A stretch of DNA of 64,000 nt from Mycobacterium neglectum (GTDB taxonomy: Bacteria; Actinomycetota; Actinomycetes; Mycobacteriales; Mycobacteriaceae): the NCBI RefSeq assembly GCF_002591975.1, contig NZ_NVQE01000013.1, forward strand, positions 1-64,000. The letters run 5' to 3'. A model generated the notes under the pieces. That model was not told where the DNA came from. It searched no databases and saw nothing but the letters and a program-made list of their open reading frames with translations. Made by a program: the position numbers and the translations under genes. Numbering within the stretch: the stretch's first letter is position 1; each line of letters starts with the position of its first letter. This document shows positions 1 to 7,341 of this stretch, piece after piece.

Positions 1-1
1 C

Positions 2-832
2 CCTCCGGGCGCGCCGCCCCCGCCACCGCCGAACCCGTTCTTCCCGCCCGCGAATCCGCTGGCTCAACAGCAGCCGATTCCCCAGGGCACGCCAGCCGGA
101 CAGAACCCGACGCCCTATGTCGGGCAGCCGGTGTTCGCGCCGCCGAGTTTCAACCCGAGCAACGGGTCGATTGCCGGCGCCGCCAAGCCCATCTACATCA
201 ACTTTCAGCGCCCCATTGCCGACCGGGCCATAGCGGAACAGGCCATCCACATCTCGTCCAACCCGCCCGTGCCCGGCCGGTTCTACTGGACGACCGATAC
301 CCAGGTGCGTTGGCGGCCCCAGGACTTCTGGCCGGCCGGCACGGTCGTGAACATCGATGCGGGCGGCACCAAGTCCAGCTTCACCGTCCCCGAGCAGCTC
401 GTGGCCACCATCGACAACAAGTCGCTCCAGATGGAGATCATGCGCAACGGGAAGCTGGAGAAGACGTTCCCGGTGTCGCTGGGTAAAAAGGGGTACGACA
501 CAAAGAACGGCACCTACTACGTACTCGAGAAGTTCGCTGACATCGTGATGGATTCCTCGACGTACGGCGTGCCGGTCAACTCGGCGGAGGGCTACAAGCT
601 CAAGGTCCAGGACGCCGTCCGCATCGACAACAGCGGCGTCTTTGTACACAGTGCGCCGTGGTCGGTGGGGAGCCAGGGTGAGAGCAACGTCAGCCATGGG
701 TGCATCAACCTCAGTCCATCCAACGCGCAGTGGTTCTTCGATAACTTCGGCAGCGGCGATGCGGTCGTGATCAAGAACTCCACAGGGATCTACAACCAGC
801 CCGACGGCGCGTCGGACTGGCAGATCTTCTGA
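2..832 (+). CDS. L,D-transpeptidase (LdtMt4/Rv0192-like), 5' end outside window
   Basis: The reading frame is already open at the left edge, so the N-terminus, including any signal peptide, is missing; 276 residues are visible. The first 45 or so are proline-rich, as in exported mycobacterial cell-wall enzymes, followed by an Ig-like segment and a YkuD catalytic domain. The catalytic motif SHGCINLS is clear (Cys codon at 701-703), with the usual upstream HSAPWS. The family makes 3-3 cross-links between meso-diaminopimelate residues of peptidoglycan in the periplasm. The proline-rich leader and C-terminal sequence suggest the LdtMt4 (Rv0192) branch, though this comes from memory. An internal GTG at 131 is not the true start because the frame continues upstream. 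Confidence 0.9.
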   Translation, partial: PPGAPPPPPPNPFFPPANPLAQQQPIPQGTPAGQNPTPYVGQPVFAPPSFNPSNGSIAGAAKPIYINFQRPIADRAIAEQAIHISSNPPVPGRFYWTTDTQVRWRPQDFWPAGTVVNIDAGGTKSSFTVPEQLVATIDNKSLQMEIMRNGKLEKTFPVSLGKKGYDTKNGTYYVLEKFADIVMDSSTYGVPVNSAEGYKLKVQDAVRIDNSGVFVHSAPWSVGSQGESNVSHGCINLSPSNAQWFFDNFGSGDAVVIKNSTGIYNQPDGASDWQIF

Positions 833-1283
833 GCCGGCTTCCGCGTCGTCACCTCTGTCCGCGTTCCAGCAGTCTGGGGTGCCAATGCTCTTGGACCGTG
901 ACGGCCGCCGTGCCGTTGTCGGCGCCAATACAGTTCCGGGCCCGAGGAAATGAAGGTGTGGCGGTCGAGATTTACGTGCGCCGCACACCGGCTCGGCCGC
1001 GCGGGCACAATCCAGGCATCCATAGCGGCATCAAGTCACGCCGCGTCTGTCGTACGGACACCCCCTGGGCCACCGCAGCGACCCGCTCGATGATTGGAGC
1101 CTTGCTGTCAGACTTCCGCTCGTCGGAGCCGCCGCGCCCGGTCCACCGTGGGGACAAAATGCGCGGATTCGACCCTTGACACGCCTTCCAATCATGTTCC
1201 TAGATAACCGGCCTCGTGCTACTGCTCATGTCGGCGCCGGTGCGCGGGTTCAGCCCGCGGCGCCAGACCCTACGGTGGCTCTG
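833..1283. other. Intergenic stretch without recognisable gene
   Basis: About 450 bp between the transpeptidase stop and the 3' end of the convergent hydrolase pseudogene. Short open frames exist on both strands, but none has a convincing start, a ribosome binding site or a recognisable protein sequence. No RNA gene, repeat or strong hairpin was seen. Confidence 0.6.
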
Positions 1284-1628
1284 TCAGTGCGCCGGCATCT
1301 GCGTAAGAGCCTGGGTGAGTTCGTGTGCGAACTCGGCTGGATGCGCCAGGGCACCGACATGACCGCCGGGCAGCTCGATGACGTCGCGGCCAAGCTTGCG
1401 CCCAGGACCGGGATCACCTCATGGGCCGGATAACCATGTGCTTCCCGGCCCACGGTTAGCAGGATCCGGGTCCCCGCGACCAGTGAGGGTGTTGAGGTCG
1501 AGCCCGACTGGCAGGTATTGGCGTAGCTCGTGTTCAAACCAGTAGATGGCGTTGGCCTCGTTCTTGGGGGCTTGTGCCATGACATGTCGGTCGGTGTCGG
1601 GGAAGACGTGCTCGCGGAACTTCTGCAT
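1284..1628 (-). pseudogene. Alpha/beta hydrolase remnant (C-terminal half, frameshifted)
   Basis: On the minus strand the protein is readable only by changing frame twice. It begins MQKFREHVFPDTDRHVMAQA and continues to the FEHELRQYLPVGLDLNTL region. It then shifts into GTRILLTVGREAHGY and PAHEVIPVLGA, and shifts again into GRDVIELPGGHVGALAHP, ending PAEFAHELTQALTQMPAH with TGA at 1284-1286. The end GGHVGALAHPAEFA carries the typical catalytic-His segment of alpha/beta hydrolases. The nucleophile-elbow half is absent. Two frameshifts plus the missing N-terminus make this a decayed gene. A sequencing error could explain one shift but not the missing half. Confidence 0.8.
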
Positions 1629-2012
1629 GGCTGGCCCGCTGTCTGTAACAGGTTGAATACTGCGGCTGTCTCACTGTGATTTCCATCACAACACGGCCAT
1701 GCGAGGTTGCGCCGCCGGGCGAGCAGAAGGCACGGCGACCATCCGGAGCGATCACATACACAGTAAGTGTCGATTCGGTAAGTATCGCCCATCTACGGAG
1801 TGAAACCGTAGATAAGCAGCATGAATGCCTGTGCGCGAAAGATAAAGATTTCGTCAAAAGCATTATCAATCAATTACACTCGGCTGCATACCGAACTGAC
1901 TGCCAATCGCGGTTGACCACCAACACGCGGTCATCGCGGCACGATCACAACATGGCGTCGAATCAACGGGTCCCCAAAACGAGCTCGATCCGCTGCTACA
2001 GTCGGCTGCATT
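1629..2012. other. Region upstream of lpqS with one perfect hairpin
   Basis: No gene is recognisable. The stretch is more AT-rich than its surroundings (about 1840-1890). It contains a perfect 8-bp inverted repeat, ATCTACGG and CCGTAGAT, at 1791-1798 and 1806-1813 with a 7-nt loop, which could be an operator or RNA hairpin. No TACCC/GGGTA copper operator is visible upstream of lpqS here. Confidence 0.5.
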
Positions 2013-2426
2013 ATGCGGTACCACGACGCTTCCGCTAGTGCGCGACGGCCCGCCGTCATCGCGCTCCTGGTCGTGCTCGTCGTGCTGGTCGCGGGCACGG
2101 GATGGAAGCTCACCGAGCACAACCCCCGGGCGCATCATGGTCCGCACGCACTGCCGTCCCACTCCTTGAATGACTTTGCTGCAGTCGCCGAGCACCCGCA
2201 TGTGCAGGACGGTCCGGTCACCGTGGCTCCTGACGCGTTCGCCGAAGCGGCCCTGCCGCGTACGGTGACGCTGCTGGCTGCACTCGGCCTCGTCGCCGTA
2301 ATCGGCGTTGCCTTCGCGTACTGGGCGACAGGTGCGTCATCTGTGATCCGAGGCCCCCCGAGATGGGCTGGTTATGTCGACGCCGGGCAGCAGCTGCTGC
2401 TTCGGCTCTGCATCGCGCGCCGCTGA
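2013..2426 (+). CDS. lpqS: LpqS-like membrane-anchored protein of copper-responsive locus
   Basis: A 137-residue protein with an N-terminal membrane segment (residues about 14-29, ALLVVLVVLVAGTGW), a His-rich stretch (about 35-65) and a second hydrophobic segment near residues 85-105. Its C-terminus, DAGQQLLLRLCIARR, resembles the end of mycobacterial LpqS (Rv0847). In M. tuberculosis lpqS lies directly before cysK2 and the MFS gene Rv0849 in the copper-responsive RicR regulon, and the same order occurs here. The expected lipobox cysteine is missing after the first hydrophobic segment, so this copy is probably membrane-anchored rather than lipidated. The molecular role of LpqS is unknown; a link to copper tolerance is inferred from locus and His residues. 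Confidence 0.7.
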   Translation: MRYHDASASARRPAVIALLVVLVVLVAGTGWKLTEHNPRAHHGPHALPSHSLNDFAAVAEHPHVQDGPVTVAPDAFAEAALPRTVTLLAALGLVAVIGVAFAYWATGASSVIRGPPRWAGYVDAGQQLLLRLCIARR

Positions 2427-2532
2427 TTCGGTAGCGCCAGATTCGCGTCCCTTCGCGCGAGTCGGTGACCGCTACCCATGTCAGTCGCCGCGGCAAAGAA
2501 CGTCGTGGCATCACCGAAAGTGACCCACGTTC

Positions 2533-3642
2533 ATGAGCGATGCTCTGTCCGTTCACTCACCACACCACCACGCCGTCCATCACCAACGCCTGCGCCGCTT
2601 CGATGAGCCCGGCACGATGGTAGGAAATACGCCTGTTCTGAGAATTGGGGCACCGTTCACCGATGACAAACGCGGGTTTTGGGCCAAACTCGAAGGGTTC
2701 AACCCCGGCGGAATGAAGGACCGCCCCGCCCTACACATGGTCGAACGGGGCCGCGCCCGCGGCGACCTACGTCCAGGCAGTCGCATCGTCGAATCAACGA
2801 GCGGCACATTGGGACTGGGGCTAGCATTGGCCGGCACCGTGTATGGCCACCCAGTAACTCTGGTCACAGATCCCGGACTGGAGCCGATCATCTCGCGGAT
2901 GTTGACCGCATACGGTGCTGACGTCGATGTCGTCACCGAACCGCATCCTGAAGGCGGGTGGCAGCAGGCGCGACGCAATCGGGTGATGGAGATCCTCGAA
3001 TCAGACCCCCAAGCGTGGTACCCGGATCAATACAACAATCCCGATAACGTTGACGCCTATCGGGGTCTTGCAGAAGAGTTGTCAGCGCAACTAGGCGCGA
3101 TCGACATCCTCGTCTGCTCTGTCGGCACGGGAGGCCATTCGGCCGGGATCGCGCGCGTGCTACGCGAAACCAATCCTGATTTGCGGCTCATCGGGGTCGA
3201 CACCATCGGCTCAACCATTTTTGGTCAGCCTGCACGGCCCCGGTTGATGCGAGGGCTGGGGTCGAGTATTTACCCTCGCAATGTGGACTACGCCGCCTTC
3301 AATGAAGTTCACTGGGTCGCTCCCAGGGAGGCCGTGTGGGCATGCCGCACGCTGGCGGCTACCCACTACGCCACAGGTGGCTGGAGTGTTGGCGCCGTCG
3401 CCCTGGTAGCCGGTTGGGTCGCGAGGACGAGTCCGTCGAACGCAACTATCGCGGCGGTCTTCCCCGATGGGCCACAACGCTACTTCGACACCGTCTATAA
3501 CGACGACTACTGCGGCCTCAACGGTCTGCTTGCCGGCAGTCCGCCACGGGATCCAGTACTCATCACCGATCCACGCGATCACGTCGTCACGTCCTGGACA
3601 CGAACGTCATCAATCACAGATCCGACGGTGGTCTCGCGATGA
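2533..3642 (+). CDS. cysK2: PLP-dependent cysteine synthase CysK2
   Basis: 369 residues of the fold-type II PLP family. The motif [15 protein letters not shown] (about residues 52-66) contains the PLP lysine, and the glycine-rich phosphate-binding loop [10 protein letters not shown] lies near residues 196-205. Mycobacterial CysK2 (Rv0848, 372 residues) uses O-phosphoserine and thiosulfate to make S-sulfocysteine, linked to redox defence. Length, motifs and position between an LpqS-like gene and an MFS remnant support this identity. The ATG at 2533 follows lpqS by about 100 bp. The stop overlaps the start of the truncated MFS gene by 4 bp (ATGA), showing that the operon once continued. Confidence 0.85.
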   Translation: MSDALSVHSPHHHAVHHQRLRRFDEPGTMVGNTPVLRIGAPFTDDKRGFWAKLEGFNPGGMKDRPALHMVERGRARGDLRPGSRIVESTSGTLGLGLALAGTVYGHPVTLVTDPGLEPIISRMLTAYGADVDVVTEPHPEGGWQQARRNRVMEILESDPQAWYPDQYNNPDNVDAYRGLAEELSAQLGAIDILVCSVGTGGHSAGIARVLRETNPDLRLIGVDTIGSTIFGQPARPRLMRGLGSSIYPRNVDYAAFNEVHWVAPREAVWACRTLAATHYATGGWSVGAVALVAGWVARTSPSNATIAAVFPDGPQRYFDTVYNDDYCGLNGLLAGSPPRDPVLITDPRDHVVTSWTRTSSITDPTVVSR

Positions 3643-3758
3643 GCTTCACCGCGCAATTTCGCAGCTTCCGCTGGCCCAGCCGGATGTTGATGATCAACCA
3701 GTTCGGCATCAACCTCGGTTTCTACATGCTGATGCCCTACCTCGCGGGATACGCCTAG
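3639..3758 (+). pseudogene. Truncated MFS transporter (Rv0849-like), 39 codons left
   Basis: An ATG overlapping the cysK2 stop opens a 39-codon frame. It includes SRMLMINQFGINLGFYMLMP and ends YLAGYA with TAG at 3756-3758. This matches the first transmembrane helix of the MFS drug-transporter family that follows cysK2 in M. tuberculosis. A full protein would need about 400 residues with 12 helices. The downstream 350 bp contains no continuation that I can recognise in any frame, so this points to a deletion rather than a single frameshift. Confidence 0.75.
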
Positions 3759-4111
3759 TACCCGCATTACCCAGCACACCAACTCACGTCGCCTGATCGC
3801 GGACAACACAGTGCCGACCACTTGACCGCGAGACCAGTTGGCGGCCGAGCGGCCTTGCTGGCCATCCCTGGCGCAGTGCCGGCGGTGAACAAGACGCTAA
3901 GTGAAGGAACCCGTAGACGACCCGCGCATCGAAATTCGATGATGGCGTATGCGGTTGCAGCACAACATAATACCGTTACTAAGACGACACCCGAACGGGA
4001 CCGCAGTGTGGCCGTGAAGCACTCACTTCAGCTACCCTTTGTAGATATACTGGGTAGCTACGTACGTATATGCACCGTAGCTATTTCGTACGCCAACAGA
4101 TCGGAGCAATA
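3759..4111. other. Junction and promoter region before small secreted protein
   Basis: No gene recognised. The stretch begins where the MFS homology stops and ends in an AT-richer promoter-like segment with the inverted repeat described at 4030-4059, followed by the 10-bp palindrome TACGTACGTA at 4059-4068. A frame from 3822 is open but has no family resemblance. Confidence 0.5.
4030..4059. promoter_or_regulatory. Inverted repeat AGCTACCC-N14-GGGTAGCT, possible copper-type operator
   Basis: Perfect 8-bp arms at 4030-4037 and 4052-4059, about 50 bp upstream of the ATG at 4112. The TACCC/GGGTA half-sites recall CsoR/RicR operators, but the 14-nt spacer is longer than the 5 nt in the operator before copZ, so the regulator is uncertain. 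Confidence 0.45.
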
Positions 4112-4417
4112 ATGAAGACATCCCTACTAGCTCTTGCTTTCGCCTTGAGCGCGACGATGATGGTGGGTTCTGCTGCCGCGTCGGCTGCGCCCAGCGGCCC
4201 CCGGTCGGTAACGGATACGGTTGCCTCGCTCGAAGCACAAGGCTTCAAGGTGTTCGTGAACAAGGTCGGTCACGCCCCTCTGGATCAATGCACTGTCGGA
4301 CGTGTACGACAAGGACAGACAGTGTACGAACAACTACAGCTCAATAGGCGGGATAACCAGGATCGAAGAGTCGAGAGAGTCAAGTACACGACTGTTTACG
4401 TTGACGCGAACTGCTGA
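4112..4417 (+). CDS. Small secreted protein of unknown function
   Basis: 101 residues beginning MKTSLLALAFALSATMMVGS, with a classical Sec signal peptide and probable cleavage after ASA (about residue 26). The mature part has two cysteines (DQCTV and the C-terminal DANC), which could form a disulfide after export, and a basic QLNRRDNQDRRVERVK segment. The ATG was chosen because GGAG lies 5 nt upstream; the open frame extends back to 4070 without a better start. It resembles the many small exported mycobacterial proteins with a conserved LEAQGFKVFVNKVG segment, for which I know no function. Its location between two copper gene groups and the inverted repeat upstream suggest, but do not prove, metal regulation. 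Confidence 0.75.
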   Translation: MKTSLLALAFALSATMMVGSAAASAAPSGPRSVTDTVASLEAQGFKVFVNKVGHAPLDQCTVGRVRQGQTVYEQLQLNRRDNQDRRVERVKYTTVYVDANC

Positions 4418-4892
4418 GCCTCCGTCGAGTCGCGATACGGCAGCAGTCAGCGGATGAACCTTGCCCTGACGACCTTACTGAGGGCCAGCATCTACTCCGG
4501 ACGGCTGCTGACCGACGAGATGGAGCGTGGGAAAACCGCAAACTCGATCAGAAAACTTGCAGGCGCCCGCTATTCGACCGTTCGCACCAACGCCACTTGC
4601 GGTACACCACAGTACTTACCCAACTGCGTGGTTAGTTAGAGCCACACTCAGGATCGAAGAAACCCAAAGCTGTCGGTCGCAAAGTTTGTTGCGAAATCTC
4701 AGGCGAGAGGGCGAGAGATGGCGGCGATCCGCCATTTCGTTGAGACAACGCGGCTTTAGTCGACCCGTCGCGAGAGGTGCTACTTCATCGCCCACCGAGG
4801 CCGGCGATGACCGCAACCGGACCCGGCGGCTCCCCGGACGACTGAGCACCTCTAGCCATAAATTCAGAGCGATGCCCGAACGAGGTGTGGCC
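4418..4892. other. Intergenic stretch without recognisable gene
   Basis: About 475 bp. A 61-codon frame from 4454 and a longer frame from 4527 are open, but neither shows family resemblance, a signal peptide or a ribosome binding site. Base composition is lower in GC than in neighbouring core genes, which fits an acquired or decayed segment. Confidence 0.5.
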
Positions 4893-5051
4893 ATGGAACG
4901 GCGAACGGTTAAGAAGGCGGTCGTCAAGAAGGTCGCCGCCCGGGCCACCAAGGCATCCGCGAAGCTTGAGAATCGCGCGGTCCCCGCTGGCTACGTTCGC
5001 CCGGCTTCTGCGAAACGGCTCCTCGCAGAGCGGCAAACACGCCAGCACTGA
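4893..5051 (+). CDS. Small basic protein, possible antitoxin for adjacent Fic gene
   Basis: A 52-residue protein that begins MERRTVKKAVVKKVAARATK and ends AKRLLAERQTRQH. It is very basic and low in complexity at its N-terminus. Its TGA overlaps the ATG of the Fic-domain gene (TGATG at 5049-5053), a spacing typical of toxin-antitoxin pairs. Small antitoxins are often encoded directly before Fic toxins, but I cannot see the usual inhibitory S/TxxxE/DG helix motif clearly, so the role is inferred from position only. An upstream in-frame ATG at 4872 would add 7 residues. It is intact although its partner is broken. Confidence 0.45.
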   Translation: MERRTVKKAVVKKVAARATKASAKLENRAVPAGYVRPASAKRLLAERQTRQH

Positions 5052-5670
5052 TGCCGCTCACGCCGGGATACGGCGAAACTCCACTCCCACACGACGAGCT
5101 GACCGCGCTGCTCGCGCATGTCGTCGAAATCCTCGAAACGCCCGTCAGCAGGGCTGCGGTCTAAGACCTCGAACAAGCGATGCAGGAGCAGGTGTTCGAG
5201 GACCTCCTGACCGCCGCGTTCAACGCTCATCGTCGCTCGACGAACTGCTGACCGACTACTTCCTCCGCGATCTCCACGAAAGCCTCTATGACGCTATCTG
5301 GAGCTGGGCCGGGCGGTGGCGAAACGCGACGTCAACATTGAGTTTGACCCAACACAGGTCGCCGTCGAACTCCGCAGCGCACGCGACAACATCCGATATC
5401 GGTGGGAGCACACCGACGGCTGGACAGCCCGCGAGCTGGGCGCACAACACACGCTGAAACTGTGCGGGCACACCCGTTCAACGACGAAAATGGCCGCACC
5501 ACCTGGCTCCTTGCCGATCTTGTGCTCATCACCGCCCAGGATCCTACTGAGTTCCAGTACAACTGGGCCTCGATCAGCGGCACTACATCGAGCTGCTCCG
5601 TAGCTTCGATACGCATCGAGACGCACGTGAGCTCGCGGCCTTCGTCGGTGTCCAGCCCATCGAGTTCTGA
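5051..5670 (+). pseudogene. Fic/DOC-family protein, broken by a stop and several frameshifts
   Basis: The frame starts at 5051 (MPLTPGYGETPLPHDELTAL) and meets TAA at 5162-5164, then continues DLEQAMQEQVFEDLLTAAFN. It shifts to SSLDELLTDYFLRDLHESLY and DAIWSWAGRW, then to RDVNIEFDPTQVAVELRSAR and WEHTDGWTAREL. It shifts again to the Fic motif HPFNDENGRTTWLLADLVLI and finally to LDQRHYIELLRSF and ARELAAFVGVQPIEF, with TGA at 5668-5670. Fic domains with HPFxx(G/D)NGR transfer AMP or similar groups to target proteins. Here one stop and about four shifts abolish expression. The pieces are in order and cover the whole family length, so decay is by small lesions rather than deletion. Confidence 0.85.
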
Positions 5671-5951
5671 GCAACTCGCGGCCGCGGCCGTCGACGCGGG
5701 CGAGAATTCGCCACGTAGTTCGAGAACCTGCACCCGGGCGGAAAATGATGTAAAGCGACACCTCTTCTCCCGGGTCGACCGGCACAGCGGTCGGCCCCGC
5801 GGGCAGCGCCTGCGACGTCAAGCGGACGCCGCATCGAATCGCCGCTCGCTGCCCAGATCAAGCACGGCGGACTTCAGGCTCACCAGGCCTTTCACGGTGG
5901 CATCGCCCGTTTCGAGAGGTTGCCGAAAATCACCACTCAAGAACAGCTTGC

Positions 5952-5968
5952 ATACCCTAGGGGGGTAT
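5952..5968. promoter_or_regulatory. CsoR/RicR-type copper operator before copZ operon
   Basis: Inverted repeat ATACCC-N5-GGGTAT with a G-rich centre, about 80 bp upstream of the copZ start. This architecture matches operators of Cu(I)-sensing CsoR-family repressors, which leave DNA when copper is bound. No csoR or ricR gene is in the window, so the regulator would act from elsewhere in the genome. The flanking stretch from 5671 holds no other recognisable gene. Confidence 0.7.
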
Positions 5969-6049
5969 GGTATCAACATGAGGTGTGCGGGCGTTCCGCG
6001 AGCGATCGGTACAACCGTGGCGGTCGATGGATTGACTGAGGAGATCGTG

Positions 6050-6286
6050 ATGAGCACGACGACTTTCACCGTCGAAGGGATGAGCTGCGGAGGCTGTGTC
6101 CGCAAGGTCACCGGGGAACTCAGCGGAGTCGACGCGATTCTCGACGTTGCTGTCGATCTAGCCAGCGGTCAGGTCGCGGTGACCAGCGACGGCCCCGCGG
6201 ATCCGTCCGCATTTCGCGCTGCTGTCGAGTCGGCCGGCTACACCGTCGCCGGCTCCGACACCGCAACGAAGGAGAAGACCTCATGA
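6050..6286 (+). CDS. copZ: Copper chaperone CopZ (HMA domain)
   Basis: A 78-residue heavy-metal-associated domain protein beginning MSTTTFTVEGMSCGGCVRKV. The Cu(I)-binding motif GMSCGGC is at residues 10-16. Such chaperones carry Cu(I) in the cytoplasm to P1B-type ATPases. The ATG at 6050 is preceded by GAGGAG 8 nt away; the open frame continues far upstream through the Fic remnant and also offers an ATG at 5978, but family length favours 6050. The stop overlaps the next start (ATGA). It is the first gene of a three-gene copper operon behind a CsoR-type operator. Confidence 0.93.
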   Translation: MSTTTFTVEGMSCGGCVRKVTGELSGVDAILDVAVDLASGQVAVTSDGPADPSAFRAAVESAGYTVAGSDTATKEKTS

Positions 6287-7293
6287 ATATCCCGATGAAG
6301 CTCGGCGGTTTCGCCGTGGTACTCGCGGTCGTGTTCGGCGGTGCGGTCGCGGTCGGCAACGCCACCGGCTCATGGGTGCCCCGCACTGAGCGCGTCGAGC
6401 ACAACGCCCACGGCGCAACGTCAGCCACATCCACCAGCGCGCTTGCAGCGTCCGGTGCGGCAGACGCCCCACTCGCGTCCAGCGATAGCGAGCCTGCGAC
6501 GACGATGGCCGATACCAGTCCAACCGGACTGACCGCCACCGACAGCGGCTACACATTCCTGCCTGAAGCAACGTCCTTGCCATCCGGCGAGAACGTAGGC
6601 GTGACGTTCCGGATCATGGGACTCGACGGCCGGCCGGTCACCAAATACGAGACGACACATGACAAAGACCTGCATTTGATTGCCGTCCGTCGCGACATGG
6701 CCGGCTTCCAGCACGGCCACCCCAATCTCGAGGCGTCCGGCGTCTGGCACACCCAGCTGGACTTGTCGCCGGGGCCGTGGCGGTTGTTCGCCGACTTCAA
6801 ACCTGCCGGCGCAGACGACCTCACGCTGGGCACCGATGTGTCGGTGGCCGACGACTACCATCCGCAGCCTCTGCCGGCGCCGTCGAAGACCACGACGGTC
6901 GACGACTACACCGTCACCCTGACCGGAGACTTGTCCGCGGGCAACTCATCGAAGCTGACGCTGTCGGTGTCGCGCGGAGGCGCACCGGTCACCGACCTGC
7001 AACCGTATCTGGCCGCCTACGGCCACTTGGTGGTGCTGCGATCCGACGACCTGGCCTACCTGCACGTGCATCCAGAAGGAGCGCCGGGTGACGGCGTCAC
7101 CAAGCCGGGCCCCGACGTCACCTTCTACGCGACAACGCCGTCGACGGGCACCTACCGGATGTTCCTGGACTTCCAGCACAACGGCGTCGTGCGCACCGCG
7201 GAATTCACCGCAACCGCCACGGATTTCCGGCCCAGCCCGACCGAAGCGACACCGCCGCCCACGGCCGGCGCCCAGCCCGGCGGCCACCACTAG
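6283..7293 (+). CDS. Membrane-anchored extracytoplasmic protein of copper operon, function unknown
   Basis: A 336-residue protein with an N-terminal signal or anchor helix (residues about 7-27) and a low-complexity Ala/Ser/Thr linker (about 40-80). Two beta-rich halves follow, rich in His and Asp: HLIAVRRDMAGFQHGHPNLE (about 129-148) and a later LAYLHVHPEG segment. The paired HxH/HGH motifs would suit metal binding. It lies between copZ and copA, overlapping copZ by 4 bp, so it is presumably copper-induced and acts outside the membrane, for example as a copper sink or delivery protein. Similar genes accompany copZ/copA in other actinobacteria as far as I recall, but I know no established function. 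Confidence 0.8.
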   Translation: MNIPMKLGGFAVVLAVVFGGAVAVGNATGSWVPRTERVEHNAHGATSATSTSALAASGAADAPLASSDSEPATTMADTSPTGLTATDSGYTFLPEATSLPSGENVGVTFRIMGLDGRPVTKYETTHDKDLHLIAVRRDMAGFQHGHPNLEASGVWHTQLDLSPGPWRLFADFKPAGADDLTLGTDVSVADDYHPQPLPAPSKTTTVDDYTVTLTGDLSAGNSSKLTLSVSRGGAPVTDLQPYLAAYGHLVVLRSDDLAYLHVHPEGAPGDGVTKPGPDVTFYATTPSTGTYRMFLDFQHNGVVRTAEFTATATDFRPSPTEATPPPTAGAQPGGHH

Positions 7294-7341
7294 CTACGGC
7301 CTCGCCGTCCTCACCAGCGATTCGTTTTTAAGGAGACTGCA

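Noticed and set aside
1250-1792. 180-codon minus-strand frame taken as an intact gene
   Set aside because: Only its middle part matches the hydrolase; the rest of that protein lies in other frames, so it is part of a pseudogene.
5294-5861. Minus-strand frames opposite the Fic remnant
   Set aside because: No start site or family resemblance; open only because of base composition.
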